Of a stretch of 64,000 bases of DNA, positions 38,158 through 52,484 are shown piece by piece. The stretch lies in contig JAKNDB010000075.1 of NCBI GenBank assembly GCA_024305405.1, positions 1,257,501 to 1,321,500 of the forward strand, given 5' to 3'. The notes below the pieces were generated by a model. That model was not told the origin of the DNA and searched no databases. It worked only from the letters and a program-made list of their open reading frames with translations. Each line of letters opens with the position of its first letter. The first letter of the stretch is position 1. Origin of the DNA: Dirofilaria immitis. Its lineage: Eukaryota; Nematoda; Chromadorea; Rhabditida; Onchocercidae. The translations under genes and the position numbers were made by a program.

Positions 38158-40084
38158 AGACTTTAAATTTAATTATTATTGTCCGATATAGATTGCCCAA
38201 AATAGTAGTAACTATGAGCTACTAAATTTTAAGGGATATTACTTTACTTTTCTCGATTAGATAACGGTTTTCTCAATTTTACAATCAATCAATTCGATAG
38301 ATGATAATTTTCTACATTGATGATAAAAATTTCAGCATATCAATTGATTTATATTAGCCTGAATAAAGAATGGAAGAAAAAAAAAGATGAGAATTGAATT
38401 TTTGCAGGAATTGAAATATTTGAATTAAAATTGTAAGACATTTTAATTAAAAATTATTTTTATAAATCAATAATATTGGGAGAAAAAAGCATTAATCAAA
38501 TGATGGAATTAAATTTTTATAACTTATTTGTTAATATAACAAAAAGTTAATTGATTATTTTTACATTACTTACTAATACTATACCGTAAACATACAGGAA
38601 AGAATTACTGTAGTATAATACCGTATCTCTTTTTTGCTCAGCTATCTAAGTATATATATAAATTAAATATTCATCAGATATTAAATAAAATTTATTTAAT
38701 ATATTTGAAATATTTTTGTTTTAGCGATAGCAAAATTATTTTCTCAATAATTTTTGCATTTTAATGAAAAATTTATCAAAACTAATTTACGAAAAAAATT
38801 TTGTAAATTTATTATATCATATGCAAATTAGATTAATATTTAAATGTATAACTTTTGATAATGAAAGTTACAGAATCCATGTCAAATAATTTGTATTATA
38901 AATTCTTTTTCTTTTTTCAAAGAAAATTTTTACTTTTTTCTTTGATATTAATCCAAAGGAAGAAAAGATTTTTTTTTAATCAAATCTTATCAATAATATT
39001 ATCAATCGATGATTATTTGCATAATAATTATGTAATTAGTTGAGCTAATTATTATATTATTTATTATTGCATTTCTATTAAATTAAATAATTGATTAGTA
39101 GTATTTGAGTTAATATGTTTTCTTCTATTGTAATTGAATTATTTGGCATATTATTCTTATTGTTGTAGCAAATATTTACTCATACAATAGACATATAAAA
39201 TTGAATTAAATTGATCGCATTTAAAATTGCACCGTATCTTTTTCCTATAAATTCATATTGCACAATCATATGCGAAGAATAATTGCATATATTACGGTGT
39301 ATTATTGAAAATGCCTTTATGAACATACACATACACATAATTGAGTAGCGTTCGGAATACGATAATAATTTTGAGGATAATTTGATGAGATGATTGAAGT
39401 TGATTGGTTCCGAAATATTAATTTCATCATGTGTAATCCAATCGAATGTCATTATTCTCTTCTGATCATTGATAATGATAGTAATAGTAATAGTGATAAT
39501 AATAGTAATAGCAACAATAATGATAATAATGATTAAAGAATCATAGCATATCGAGAATTGCTAAATATATATTGATATAATTGAAAAATGATAAAATGAA
39601 GATAGGAAGGAAAAAGGATTTAGAAGAGCTTTAACAATTGGGAATTTGTGGAAAATTGTCATTTGGTTGTAATTTGATAATAAATAAATCGAATTACAAA
39701 TATATATGTATATAATTTCTTCTTCCTTTCCCTTCCTAAATAATAAGCAAACTTAATCATTTACCGTATAAGTAAACTTAATCACTACCGTAGACAAATT
39801 TTTATTTTATGCATACTTTACATTTCGAATATAATATTTTCATATAATTAATATTAAAATATTCAATTATATAATTTAAAAATAATATATGAAATTATTA
39901 TTATTTATTTATTTATTTATCAGCAAATATTATTAAGCATGCATAAATGATAAATTTGATTAAATGAAAAAAATTTTCTCTTTTTTTTTTGATTTATTTT
40001 GCACAAATATATGAATAATCATTTGTAAATAAGCAGATTTTTATCACTTTTTTTTCAAAATTTTATAGCAATAAATATTGATAC

Positions 40085-40262
40085 TATTGTATATGTATAT
40101 GTATATATATGATTGATAAATTTGATAATATTTGTATATATATATATATGATTGATAAATTTGATAATATTTATATATATATATATATATATGATTGATA
40201 AATTTGATAATACTTGTATATATATATATATATATATGATTGATAAATTTGATAATATTTTG
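40085..40262 (+). repeat. About 40-46-bp tandem repeat, four copies
   Basis: GATTGATAAATTTGATAATA followed by a (TA)n block of variable length starts at about 40111, 40151, 40193 and 40238. The TA length differs between copies. Confidence 0.9.
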
Positions 40263-41014
40263 CATTTAAATTTATTTTTGAAGTATTATATTATTTTCAA
40301 AAAAAAAAAAATAGATTTTATTTTTTTTCGTTTATTCCTTCACTTTCTTCGTTTATTCTTTCCCATTTATTCATTTGTATTTTATTTTATTTCATTTCTA
40401 ATTTCATTTCATTTCATTTCTAATTTCATTTCAAATAAAATAATTGACAAATTGATGAAGGAATGAATGAATGAATGAATATAAAAAGGATAATTTAAAG
40501 ATAGAGAGAAAATGGATATTTTGAAGTAGAAGCTAATGAGATGAAATTTTGGTTCATTATGAGAGGAGTATGAAGATCCAATCCAATAAATGTATTTTAT
40601 ACTTAACATTATATATCTATGGAGAGAGAGAGAGAGAGAGAGAGAAAGAAAGAAAGAGAAAGAGAGAGGGAAATATAAAATGATGAGGAATGCTTATGGG
40701 AATGAATTTCAAAACAAATAGCCATATAGTAATGCTTCCTTAAATGGACCATCTAGGCAAAATCAATTTAACTAATAGCAATGATAATGCTGATGATAAT
40801 AACAATGATAATGATATGATGATGACCACTTCTTTTCATTAATAGTTAACACTTTAAGTATGTATAAAGTATATGTGTGTATGTGTATGTGTATGTTGAC
40901 ATATCTCATATATATATCTATATGTCTGTGTGTACCTAAGTTCATTCATATTACGTTTTTTTTTGTTGATTGATAGATTGATTAGTTGATTACTTTTCGT
41001 TTTTTCCTTTGAAA

Positions 41015-41430
41015 TATCAAACATTTTCGAAATTGTTTCATTTTTATCCTATACACATACACACACACACACACACATACATACATACACGTACACGTAC
41101 ATGCATACACATACGTACACATGCATACATACACACATACAAGTACACATATTTTCGGAATTATTTCATTTTCATCCTACATACATGCCATGCATACATA
41201 CATCCATAACGTATACACAGTACATATATTACATACATTACAAACACACATATACAGGTACATACACATACACACCTACTCATATATATATATCAAACAT
41301 CTTTGAAATTATTTTATTTTTCATCTCCATATATAGATACATATATATATGTATGACATACATACACATACATACACGACATACATACAAATTCACATAC
41401 ACATACATACATATACACATATATGCACAT
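41015..41430 (+). repeat. Three units of about 130-150 bp, each a unique head plus CA/CATA tract
   Basis: Heads ATTTTCGAAATTGTTTCATT (41022), ATTTTCGGAATTATTTCATT (41151) and a diverged third (41300) each lead into a TTTCATCC-like word and CA/CATA repeats. Confidence 0.85.
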
Positions 41431-41571
41431 GTACAGTGATGATATCAACATTCATATCTAGAAAAAAGCTTATTTAAAAAAATAAATTTTTATTTTTATT
41501 TTTCTATTTGTTTTATTCTCTAAATTCTCCTCTCTTTCATATTCATTAATCATCTCATTTCTTTTCTTCTC

Positions 41572-41599
41572 CATTATTATTATTATTACTATCATTATT

Positions 41600-41631
<32 letters not shown>

Positions 41632-41814
41632 TATATTACTGTTGTTGATATTATCATTTTCATCATCGTCGTCATTATTATTATTGTTGTTGATATTATC
41701 ATTTTAATCATCGTAATCATCTCTTTTTATTAATCTTTTTCTCATCCATCCTTCCTTTCTATCATTATTAATATTATTATTATTATTGTTGTTGATATCA
41801 TTTTCATCATCATT

Positions 41815-41873
<59 letters not shown>

Positions 41874-41874
41874 G

Positions 41875-41908
<34 letters not shown>

Positions 41909-41998
41909 CCATCATTATTATTATTATTATTGTTGTTGATATTATCATTTTCATCATAATCATCATCATCTCCTCTTCATTAATTTTACCCATCTTCT
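41572..41998 (+). repeat. ATC/ATT microsatellite with repeated GTTGTTGATATTATCATT block
   Basis: ATC arrays at about 41595-41632 and 41805-41912. GTTGTTGATATTATCATTTT recurs at about 41641, 41688, 41790 and 41931. ORFs are poly-Met, poly-His or poly-Ile. Confidence 0.9.
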
Positions 41999-42935
41999 TA
42001 TCCATTATCACTAATATCATTTTCCATCTTTCCTAAAAAAAAAGGAAAAATAAAACTTACCGTAATATCATCAAAGTTTATTTCCATCTTCCTTATTTTT
42101 ATTGAGAAACGAAAAAAAAACATTTATTCTCTAATAAGACATTCTCTATAAATTATATGATACGAATTTCAAGAAAAAAAAGAGAAAAGACAATAATAAA
42201 AAAATAAATAGGGAGAGAGAGAGAGAGAGAAAGAAAGAGAAATAAAGAAAAAGGAATATAAAATAAAACGAAGAAGAAATCTTAATGAGTCAAAATAGAC
42301 ATGAATATAAATTAAATGAATGTGAAAATTGAAATTGAATCAAATGATATCAACAAATGATGATGACGATGATGATGATGATAACGATGATGATGAAAAA
42401 GTATATATCATATATCTATGCAAAATTGAAAATGATCAACTAATTATTTTTTAAATAAAATTTTTTCATTGATTAAAATGATAAGAGAAATAAAAAAAAA
42501 AAGATGGAAAAAAAAGAACAAAAGGAAAAATTGCTATCATTTTGATTGGATATATTTTTAAAAAATTAAATCTAAAAAAAAAAGAAACGAAATTACATTT
42601 CATCCAATCAGGAATGAAACGAAGATTTGATGATAGTGGAATAAATGAAAAATGGAAACATTTTTATCCAATAATTTTATTTTAACCATAAAAAAATTTA
42701 AACTAATCAAAAATCAAATAGCCTAAAAAAAGGAAGGAAAAGGAAAAAGGAAAATGATTAGGAAAAAACTTTTCCTTTCTTTTTCCCTTTTCTTTTTTTT
42801 CTTTGATAAGCTAAATAATATAAATAAGATAAGAAGAAAGTTTAGAAGGAAAATAATAATTGAAAATATAAATGAAATAGAATTGAAGAAATTTGAATTT
42901 AAAAAAAAAAAAACGAAAGACTATTTAAATTAATT

Positions 42936-43048
42936 AGTACTCGATTACGATAATTGATGAATTATTACTCGATTACGATAATTGATGAATTATTACTCGA
43001 TTACGATAATTGATCAGTTATTACTCGATTACGGTAATTTTAATTAAT
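42936..43048 (+). repeat. 28-bp tandem repeat, four copies, with dispersed relatives to 43430
   Basis: ACTCGATTACGATAATTGAT recurs at 42939, 42967, 42995 and 43023, exactly 28 bp apart. Looser copies of CGATTACGATAATT continue at 43180-43430. Each carries a CpG-containing TTACGATAA or TTACGGTAA word. Confidence 0.9.
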
Positions 43049-44956
43049 TAATTGTTGCTCGATTATGGCATTATTTTATTTTATTTATTCATGCAGAAAA
43101 TTTTTTAAAAAATGGGAAAAAATTGAAGAAATTTAAATTAAAAAAAAACGATAGATTATTTCAATTAATTATTACTCGATTACGATAATTTCACTACTCG
43201 ATTTTTTTTTACTACTCGATTACGATAATTAGTCAGTTATTCTTAATTACAATAACTTTAAATAATTAATTATTATTCGGTTACGATAATTTCATTATTC
43301 GATTATGATAATTTTCGAATCATTTTATTTATTCACGCAAAAAATTTCGTAAAAAACAGTCGATTACAATAATTTTATTGCCCAATTACGGTAATTAATT
43401 AATTATTGCTTGATTACGATAATTTTCGAATCATTTCATTTATTCATGCAGAAGGTTTCTCGAAAAAAATAGTGGAACTATTTTTTTTTAATCTAAAATT
43501 ATTTTTTCTAGGCGAAGCAAAAATTTAGCAATTGCATTCCAAATTTTACATAATAGTAGTAAATTTGCAAAAAGCATATCTTTTTTGTTTGCTAGCAGGA
43601 ATTGATCAAAGTTATAAAAAGTGATTTAATTATCTCTCGTTCGCAATTCATTTCATCTTGATTATCATTACTTTATCATACTAATAGTTTGATAAGTATC
43701 ATATCAGTATTTGAGTGATGGATTAGATGGATCATTGCATCCTTTTATCATATCAAAGCATATCTTTAGTGGTTAAACGAATTATTGTAGTTTAATTTTC
43801 ATTGCATAGGAATGATAAGTTATGTGTTTTATATTAGCATAAATACATACATTGCAAATTCCTGGAAATAATACTTATAATCAGAAATAATCAGAAATAA
43901 AATTATAAAAAAATTACAACAATTACTATATTTATTTGATGAAAAAGGTTATGAAAATGATAATGATTATAACATAAAATGATGAATTTTAGGAAAAAAT
44001 CTTTTCATGAAGTAATTACTATTAATTTCTATATAATAATTTCTTATAATTTAATTTCTCGAATAATTTCAATTTCCTTTTCTTTTTTGTTGTCATCTCT
44101 TTTTTATGATAAAATTATTAAATTCATTATCATAAAAATTGTATAAATTTACGAATAAATTTTCATTCAGTTGTTTACATTTGCATTTTTGTTTACATTT
44201 GACATTCTTTGATGAATAATTTTTAAATTTGTCCACTTTTTCTTCGTCTTTTTTTTTTTTGCTACTCTTAATTTCCTCGAGAATGAAATCAAATATTGGC
44301 ATAACAAAAAAGGAGGAAGAAAAAAATAATTGATGAATCATTTAATTATCATAAAATTATCAATTATTTAATTGTCATTCATTTGATTATCGATTATTCA
44401 ATTATCGTATCATATCATATCAGAGAAATATTAAATTTGCTTATATTTTGTATATTTTGATGATATAATATATTTATAATATTATATATATATATATATG
44501 TTAATGCTTTTATCAAAAATATTGAGGACAAATGACAATTCGTAAAATGAACCAATTTAATGAGGCATAACGAAATTGTTGAAATCATTAAAATCAAATA
44601 TAACAAATCATATCATATCATTATTTATTTATTTATATTCATTTCATATATATATATATATACCAAAAATGGTAATAAATATAAATATAAATATAAACAT
44701 ACATATGCATATATTTTAACAAAACCTATTATAATCCATTTCTTACAATTATAAATGATCATTAAATTTATTGATCAAATTTAAATATAAATAAATTTTT
44801 AAAATTTCTAACATAACATTTATTTAATGATAATGATATAAATAAAATGAAGGGATCGTTTTCTTTTTTTCAATTTTTTTTTTTTTTAATTTTCAAAATC
44901 CATCTGCAAACAATTTAAACAATAATTGATTTAAATTATATTTATCATATTATTTA

Positions 44957-45203
44957 TTCCATTTCAAATTATTTGTCCAAATATGTGTATTCCATTTCAA
45001 ATTATCTATTCAAATACGTGCATATCATTTCAAATTATTTATTCAAATACATATATTCCATTTCAAATTATTTATTCAAATACGCATATATCATTTCAAA
45101 TTATCTATTCAAATATGTATATTTCATTTCCAATTACACGCATATTCCATTTCAAATTATCTATTCAAATATTCATATTCCATTTCGAATTATCTATCCA
45201 AAT
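44957..45203 (+). repeat. 33-bp tandem repeat, about 7-8 copies
   Basis: CATTTCAAATTATCTATTCA recurs every 33 bp (44960, 44993, 45026, 45059, 45092, 45125), then at 45148 and 45181 after one shortened unit. Because 33 is divisible by three, two frames stay open, giving 74- and 81-codon periodic ORFs that I regard as artefacts. Confidence 0.93.
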
Positions 45204-45823
45204 ATAAAAAAAAATTAAAAATAAAATTATACTAAAATCGAAAATTAAAAGGAAATAATAATAATAAATAATAAAATAAAATATATTTTTATTATTTCAA
45301 AAATTTGCTTAAATCAAAATCTCTCAAAATTTGCATAATATTTATTTTTTCAATTAAATTAAAAAATAAAAATATTTTCATAATATATTTATATTTTATT
45401 TATTTATTTATTATTATTTTTCTGTTATTCTTTTCGATGTTTTGTTTTTATTTTCTTTTCATTTTTTTACAATTTTGATAAAAATTTAATTTCAATTTTC
45501 TTTTCTTTTTGTTAATTTTATTATAATATTTTGTTTTTAATAATTTATTAAATTTTGTATTAAAAAAAATTATTTCAGTTTTATTTATTTATATAAATTA
45601 TATATACAAATAGGTTGATTTTATTTTTGGAAAATATAAGCTTTATGTAAAATTAAACTTAGATTAATCATTGCTAAATGATAGAATCAGTGTATGATAA
45701 TGTTTGAAATATATATGTATATATTTTTAGATGGGGAAAAAAACTTATTTGAAATGAATTATTTAAAAATGAAATGGATAATTTAAATTATTAGTAATTT
45801 AATAAATAGCTAATAACATTCAT

Positions 45824-46062
45824 AATAAATTCGTTTTTTTTTGATTAGCTTATTCCAAATGATCAATGATAAAAACTTTATCACATTATTTATAATTCAA
45901 TTATTAATATTACTAATTATTAGTATTGACTGAATTTTTTTAATAAATTCGTTTTTTTAGGTTAGCTTATTCCAAATGATCAATGATAAAAACTTTATCA
46001 CATTATTTATAATTCAATTATTAATATTACTAATTTATCATAATATTGATTGGATTTTTTTC
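45824..46062 (+). repeat. Two-copy duplication, 118-bp period
   Basis: AATAAATTCGTTTTTTT, then TTAGCTTATTCCAAATGATC and AATGATAAAAACTTTATCAC, occur twice with almost complete identity (45824 and 45942). Confidence 0.93.
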
Positions 46063-46645
46063 CTTTTTTTAATTTAGCGAATTCGTAATTCTTTTGCGTT
46101 TTTTCTTTTGGATAGGAAAAAGCTATTATATTTGAAAAAGAAATAAAAGTATTACTTTAATTTTTCGTTTTCGTATTTTTATTCGATTTTCATTTTTTTC
46201 TTTTTAATTTCGAAATAAAAATTATTTCGAAGTTTTTTTTTTGAAAAAAATTTGAATAAAAAAAAGGAAAGTATTTTAATTTACAATAAATTTTATTTCT
46301 TTCATTTTATTTCATTTCATTCGTCGTATTTTTGTGCAAAGAAAAACAAAAAAAAGTAAAATTTTTGCAACAAAATGAAGCAAAACTTTTTTTTAATTTT
46401 AATTTGTTTGTGATGAAAAGAAGAGGAAGAAAGAGGAGGAAAGAAAGAAAGAAAGAAAAAACGATTTAGTAAAAATTTTTATTTTTACATTAAACACATT
46501 TATATATGCTCGAGAGTGTCGAGAAAAGTTTAAAAAAAAAAAAAACAATATATTTCAATAAGAGTAAAAGAGATTTTGGATGAAAAATTGGAGGAGAGGA
46601 GAATTTTTGGATTTTTTTTTAAAGTAAGAAATTGAAAAAGAGTAT

Positions 46646-46728
46646 GATAATGATGATGATAATGATGATGATAATAATGATGATAATGATGATAATGATA
46701 ATGATAATGATGAAGATGATGATAATTT
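46646..46728 (+). repeat. GAT/AAT microsatellite
   Basis: GAT and AAT units. A smaller GAT run lies at 42357-42400. Confidence 0.9.
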
Positions 46729-46895
46729 TTGCACTCATTAATTATAAGATTTTAAATTTTAGTTTTCGCTTTTTTCTTTTTTTTTTTTGTAAAAAAAAAA
46801 GTACGCTTATTCGTTTCATTGCTATTTGTAATTTTTGATTAAACTATTAGCGGAAGTTTATTTTGATGTAATCTATCACAAAATTTATTTTCATT

Positions 46896-46984
46896 CTCGT
46901 CGTCGTCGTTTCTTGACGAGGGAGGGATATATACATTGTTATTTTCATTTTTCATCAATCCTTCTCGTCGTGTTTCTCGACGAG
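46896..46984. other. Duplicated CTCGTC...GACGAG hairpin
   Basis: Copy 1: CTCGTC (46896-46901) and GACGAG (46915-46920). Copy 2: CTCGTCG (46964-46970) and CGACGAG (46978-46984) with a 7-base loop. Each is followed by ATACATTGTT and a TATTT word, so the whole unit of about 65 bp is duplicated and the pairing is kept in both copies. Confidence 0.6.
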
Positions 46985-47100
46985 AGACATACATTGTTTG
47001 TTATTTATCTCTATTTCAACATATCGATGGATAATTATTACAGTTTTGTTAAAAAAAAAAAAAAAAAAAGTTTTTTTCTATTTGTTAGAGAGAGAAAAGA

Positions 47101-47133
<33 letters not shown>

Positions 47134-47949
47134 GAAAAAAAAAAACCGATTTTTATTTTATTTTATTTTTTTCTTTTAAAAAAATAAAAAAAAGCCTTGA
47201 AACAAACATTGCTATTTATCATTTTTAATTTTTAAATGGCGGCCTCTCTCTCTTTTTTTTTTTTTTCGCATTTTTTTCTTTTTCTTCTGTTATTGGATCA
47301 TTTTGAAATGAAAAATTTTGAAAAAAAAGTGGGAGAGGGAGAGAGCATTTTTAAAATTTTTACAAATTTAATTAAATGATTACTCGATATAGGGAGGAAT
47401 TCTTTTTTTTTTTTTTTTTTTTTTATCATTAAATTGGATATTAATGATAAACAATGATAAATAGGCTTATTAAATTATCAAAAGGTTTTTATGTTATGAT
47501 TGATTGGCATCTGATAAATGTAATAAGGGTTAGATATCATTGAATTATCAGAAAATTTATGCATCTTCTGATTAATTAGTTTATTTCGCTTAGAAAAATT
47601 TAGCAGAATTATTTCAATCCTTTTATAAAAATTCAAACTTAGGCTATATTTTCAATTGGCAATTTTATGGGAAAAGAAAATTTCATTAAAACAATCAGCA
47701 TAATTTAAATTTTTCAGAAATTAAATTAAATTAAAGACAAAAATTTTTAGCAAACATTTTGAATAAGACTATAAGAAGAAAACAAAATAAACAAATAAAC
47801 AAACAAACAATTCCATTGTGACAATTCTGTTTTGTTTATTTTTGTTTTTTTGTTTTTTTAATTATTAAAAATATAATAATTTTTGAATAATTCATTTTTT
47901 CCTTTTAAATATATTTTTCTTCTATCTAATACAGTTTCAAAGTTTTAAT

Positions 47950-48290
47950 TAAAAAGTCAAAGATTAAAAAATTTAAGCATTTTTTGCATCTTATCAAAAG
48001 GCTATTATCATTTTAAATTTTCTTTTAATTGCATATTAATTTCATATATCTAGATATTATGAGATATAAAGTATAATTCCAACAGTTTTTTAATTCAAAA
48101 CTTATTAAAAAATTTAAGCATTTTTCTTCTTATCAAAAGGATTTGCATTTTATCAAAAGGCTATTATCATCTTATATCTAAATACTATGAAATATAAAGT
48201 ATAATTCAAATAGTTTTTTAATTCAAAGACTTATTAGCATTTTTCTTCTTATCAAAAGGCTATTATTATTATTTTAAATTTTCTTCTAAT
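47950..48290 (+). repeat. About three diverged copies of a 125-140-bp unit
   Basis: AAATTTAAGCATTTTT, CTTATCAAAAGGCTATTATC and GATATAAAGTATAATTC recur in order from about 47963, 48103 and 48231. Confidence 0.8.
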
Positions 48291-48309
48291 TTGCATATAA
48301 TTTTATATA

Positions 48310-48341
<32 letters not shown>

Positions 48342-48768
48342 TATTAAAATTATTTATATTTTTCATTTACATTTCCTTTTTTTTCCCATTTTGCATTAAA
48401 GAAAAAGCAAAATTTTTCGTTTTTTTTTCAAATAAATTCACAAAAAAACATAAAAGTTTTCATTCCAAAAATGAAAAAAATTGAAAAAATTAGTTTTCAA
48501 AAGAAAAAAAATATATAATTTCATAAATTTTTGTTTAATTTTATTACTTCCAAAAGCTTTTTTTTTCGTTTTTAACGATTATTTGTATTTTTTTATTTTC
48601 AATTTTTTTGAAAGAAAAAGTAAAAATAAAATTAAAAAAAAAAATTTGCTAATACGGTAGATATAAGCTTAGGCTATTAAAGCTTTTTTTTCTTTTTAAT
48701 TACCATCCATTAAATGGTATTCGCTATTTTTTCATTCTTGTAAGATATATATCTGTGTTTTTATACAT

Positions 48769-48967
48769 GCATGTATGTATGTATGTGTATGTATGTGTGT
48801 AGGTATGTGTGTATGTATGTGTATATGTGTATGTGTGTGTTTATGTATGTGTGTACGTATGTATGTGTATATGTGTGTATGTGTGTACGTATGTGTGTAC
48901 GTATGTGTGTATTTATGTGTATATGTATGTGTGTGTATGTGTATGTATATGTATGTACATATATATA
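48769..48967 (+). repeat. TG/TATG microsatellite
   Basis: About 200 bp of TGTATG units with TGTACG variants. ORFs of up to 93 codons in all frames are repeat translations. A CT run follows at 49045-49087. Confidence 0.95.
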
Positions 48968-49055
48968 TATATTACTGTACAATTTATTTCTAAATCACTT
49001 TTTTCATTTTTTTTTCATTTATTTATATTAAAAGGATTTTTTTCTCTCTCTCTTT

Positions 49056-49086
<31 letters not shown>

Positions 49087-49548
49087 TTAAAATGATATTA
49101 TTATAGTGAAGAAAAGGAAAGTTAAAATGAAAAAAAGGAAAATTGATCATAATGCAGTATGTATAAATATAATTCATAGAGTTCTTCCTTTTTTTTTCAC
49201 AAAAAAGTTTTTTATTTTTGAAAAATTAAAAAGTTTAAAAATTTGAAAAATGTCTTTTCCTTTCTTCCTCCTTCTCTATCTCTCCACTTTATCAACGTTC
49301 TTTTTTTGCCGTCCTCTCCGCCTCTCCTCTTTACTACGCTCTATTAAAGCAATAAAAAATAAATTCAAAAAAAACCGAAAGAAATATTAAAAATTTTTTG
49401 AAACAAAAAAATGAATGAAAAAAGAAGAAAAGATTGTTAGGCAAAATAGGTCAAAGTTGTTTTGCTAAATGAAACTTTTAATTTATTTAGAAATTCTTTT
49501 TTTTTGATTTGAATAAAATTGAGATTTTACCTTTTGTTTTTTGTTCTT

Positions 49549-49900
49549 TCCTCGAGAATTATATTTTGATTTATTTTTTCCCGAGAATTATATTTTGATT
49601 TATTTTTTTCCTCGAGAATTATATTTTGATTTATTTTTTCCCGAGAATTATATTTCGATTTATCCTTTTTTGTTCTTATCTTTTCCTCGAGAATTATATT
49701 TTGTTATGTCTTTTTTGTTTCTATTTTTCCCTCGAGGATTATATTTTGATTTATCACTTTTTTTTTATATTTTGAGAATTATATTTTGATTTATTCTTTT
49801 TTTGTTCTTATTTTTTCTCCGGGAATCATATTCTGATTTATTTTTTCCTCGAGAATTATATTTTGATTCATTTTTTCCTCGAGAATTATATTTTGATTTG
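49549..49900 (+). repeat. 29-31-bp tandem repeat with CTCGAGAATTATATTTTGAT core
   Basis: About ten units. Early spacing alternates 29 and 31 bp; later units carry insertions. CTCGAG or CCCGAG heads each unit. The open frame (ELYFDLFFP repeats) is an artefact of the array. Confidence 0.92.
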
Positions 49901-50143
49901 TTTGAAATATTTATTGCAAAAATTCTAAAGTATATAGAATTCAAAATATTTGTTTATAAGTTAGAAATTTCATGATCATTATCATTATCATCAATGTTAT
50001 CATCTATAATCATCGCATTTTTGCTACCATAATGGAGAAGGGGGAAAAAGGACAGAAGGAGGAATAAAGGATGGATTTCAATTTCATAACATTAAATTTG
50101 TCAAGATTTCAAAACTTTTTATCATTTGCAACAAACGGATGAT

Positions 50144-50194
50144 TCATCGAGAAAATATTGTCATCGAGAAAATATTGTCATCGAGAAAATATTG
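50144..50194 (+). repeat. 17-bp tandem repeat, three perfect copies
   Basis: TCATCGAGAAAATATTG repeated without change at 50144, 50161 and 50178. Confidence 0.95.
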
Positions 50195-51840
50195 TCAAAT
50201 CAGTTCGAGAAAGGAAACAATAAACTTTTTTTTAGAAAGGAATGAAAAAAAAGAGAAAGATATAAATGGAATGATATGGAACGATTATTTATCATTAATC
50301 ATTGATAAAATTATTTTTATAGCTATTCTGATAAAATTAAATTTTAATTTAATAGTAAAAATTTCGATTGTAAATTTATTTATTTTATAACTTTTACAGC
50401 TCAAATTCAAAATTATCCTAATACTTTCGGACGAAAAAAGCGAAATAAGAAATTGATAACTTAAAATTAGAATTAAAATCTTTAACTTATTCATATAAGA
50501 AACGTTTTAAGGAAAACAAATTTTAATAAATAATTTTTAACATGAAATGATTATTATTTGAATAGAATGAATGAAAATTAATTTGGAATTTAATTGAAAT
50601 TAATTTTATGCTAATTTGAAATTGATTACTTTTTTATTTCATCTTTTTACTTCATTATAATTTAATTCAAATTTAATTATAAATTAATTTCTCTTCTGTT
50701 TTTTTCCTGCTACACTTAATAAGATATTAATAATTTAATTCATATACAGAAGATAAACAATTAATTAACTTCATATTTATAATATATATATGCTTTGCTT
50801 ATTTATTATTTTAATCCGCGGTATAATCCGGGAGAAACCGGGAAAGAAATGTAGGCAGGAAAGAATGAGAAAGAGAGAGAGAGAGAGAATGTATCATCAA
50901 ATTATTGTTGCCATTTCATTTTCTTCTTTTTTTTTCTCCTTCTGTACTTTCATTTTATTAGGAAATTTATTGCTTCATACTATTTATGTTTGAAATGGGA
51001 AATGGTATTTCATAACAACTATTACTGTAATTTCATAAATATCTGATAACTTTTATTAGTGGCAATTTCATGATTACTGTATAACTATCAAATGATATTA
51101 TTTTTAGCTTAAGAATGGAAATAAAAAAATAGTTTAATCAAAGGAAAATAAAAATAATATTATTATGAAACAAATTTCTCAGCTTAGTATTACGGTAGTA
51201 TGAAATGAAAAATTTTTTTCATCATAAATATACAGTATTTAAGCGTACAGTAATTACCAAAGTTAAATAATATATTAAGGAACAATTTGATGTTGATAAA
51301 AAAATATGTAAATTACTAAATAATATACGAGAATTTTATGCATTACATGATATTGCATTAATATTGTTATCAGTTAATTATCATCGAAAAGTTTTTTGTT
51401 TATCTTTTTTAATTAAATTGGAAAAAATTGGAGTGAAATAATTTGCGAGATAATGGGAGAAAGTAGGAATGATTGATCCATATTAAATACCGTAATCAAA
51501 TTATTTTATAATTTCTAAAATTGTTTAGCTCAATTATATCTTATTTGATAATTTTTTTACAAAAATATTTCTCATATTTGGCCTAAAATTTTTGTTTTCT
51601 TTCTTTGATAACTTTTTGGCTAATCATAAATGATAATTCGAATTTAATTCAATTTTACTTTTAAATATAACAATTTCTATGAAATATGTTAAGAATGTTT
51701 ATTTATTTATTTTTTTTCGAAAATAGAAAATAAATTCTTTGATTTGAAAAAAAAAATTATTAAACTAATTTATATATTAGGAAATTAAAGATGTCAAATG
51801 TATCATAAATATTTTCAAAATAAAAATTTACCTAAAAACA

Positions 51841-51950
51841 ATACCTGAAAAGTAGTAGCTGAAAAATAGTACCTGAAAAATAGTACCTGAAAAGTAGTAC
51901 CTGAAAAGTAGTACCTGAAAAGTGGTACCTGAAAAGTAGTACCTGAAAAT
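51841..51950 (+). repeat. 14-bp tandem repeat, eight copies
   Basis: GTACCTGAAAAGTA units every 14 bp from 51843 to about 51947, with A/G variants in the second half of the unit. Confidence 0.95.
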
Positions 51951-52484
51951 TCTTTCAATTTTTTTATAAATTAGGCAATGTAAATTTTTAACTTTTTTTT
52001 CTTATGTTTTTCTTCCAATAATATCAATGATTGATAAATTTATCATTTGATAATCAATTTCTATGTATGTATATATGTATGTATGTGTATGTGTGTGTAT
52101 GTTTGTATGTGTTGTATTTACCTATATTTCTATTCATTTCATAATAAATTATCCATTTCAATTGTGTATACGTGAAAATACGACATTTTCAACAACAAAA
52201 TAATTTTTCAAAAATTTTTGTTTTCTTATCAAAAAAAAAAAAAAATTTTGAAAATGCGAAGAAACGATAATATCACAATATCGCAATGTACGTGTATGTA
52301 TGCATGCATAAACGTGTACGTATAATAGGTATATTTACAAATAACCTGTTTGAATTTCGCTTTTGGAATGATTGATGATAAGATATCATTTTTTTCCCCT
52401 CTCTCTCTGTCTCTCTCTCTCTCTCTCTTTTATTTTGTTGCTTTAGCGAAGAAAAAAAATCTTTTTGAATTTTATTTCACTTAA

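Noticed and set aside
39180..39452. 90-codon minus-strand ORF of moderately normal composition
   Set aside because: No recognisable domain, no splice context and AT-driven residues (Ile, Ser, Asn). It was the best of the leftover ORFs but too weak to call.
46835..47179. 114-codon ORF with Arg/Lys-rich end
   Set aside because: Runs through a duplicated hairpin element, a poly-A run and a GAA-rich tract; no conserved segment.
48761..49090. Cys/Val/Tyr-rich and His/Thr-rich ORFs
   Set aside because: TG/TATG microsatellite read in several frames and on both strands.
49541..49789. Periodic ELYFDLFFP peptide
   Set aside because: Frame happens to stay open across a 29-31-bp array; the period is not a multiple of three and units shift frame.
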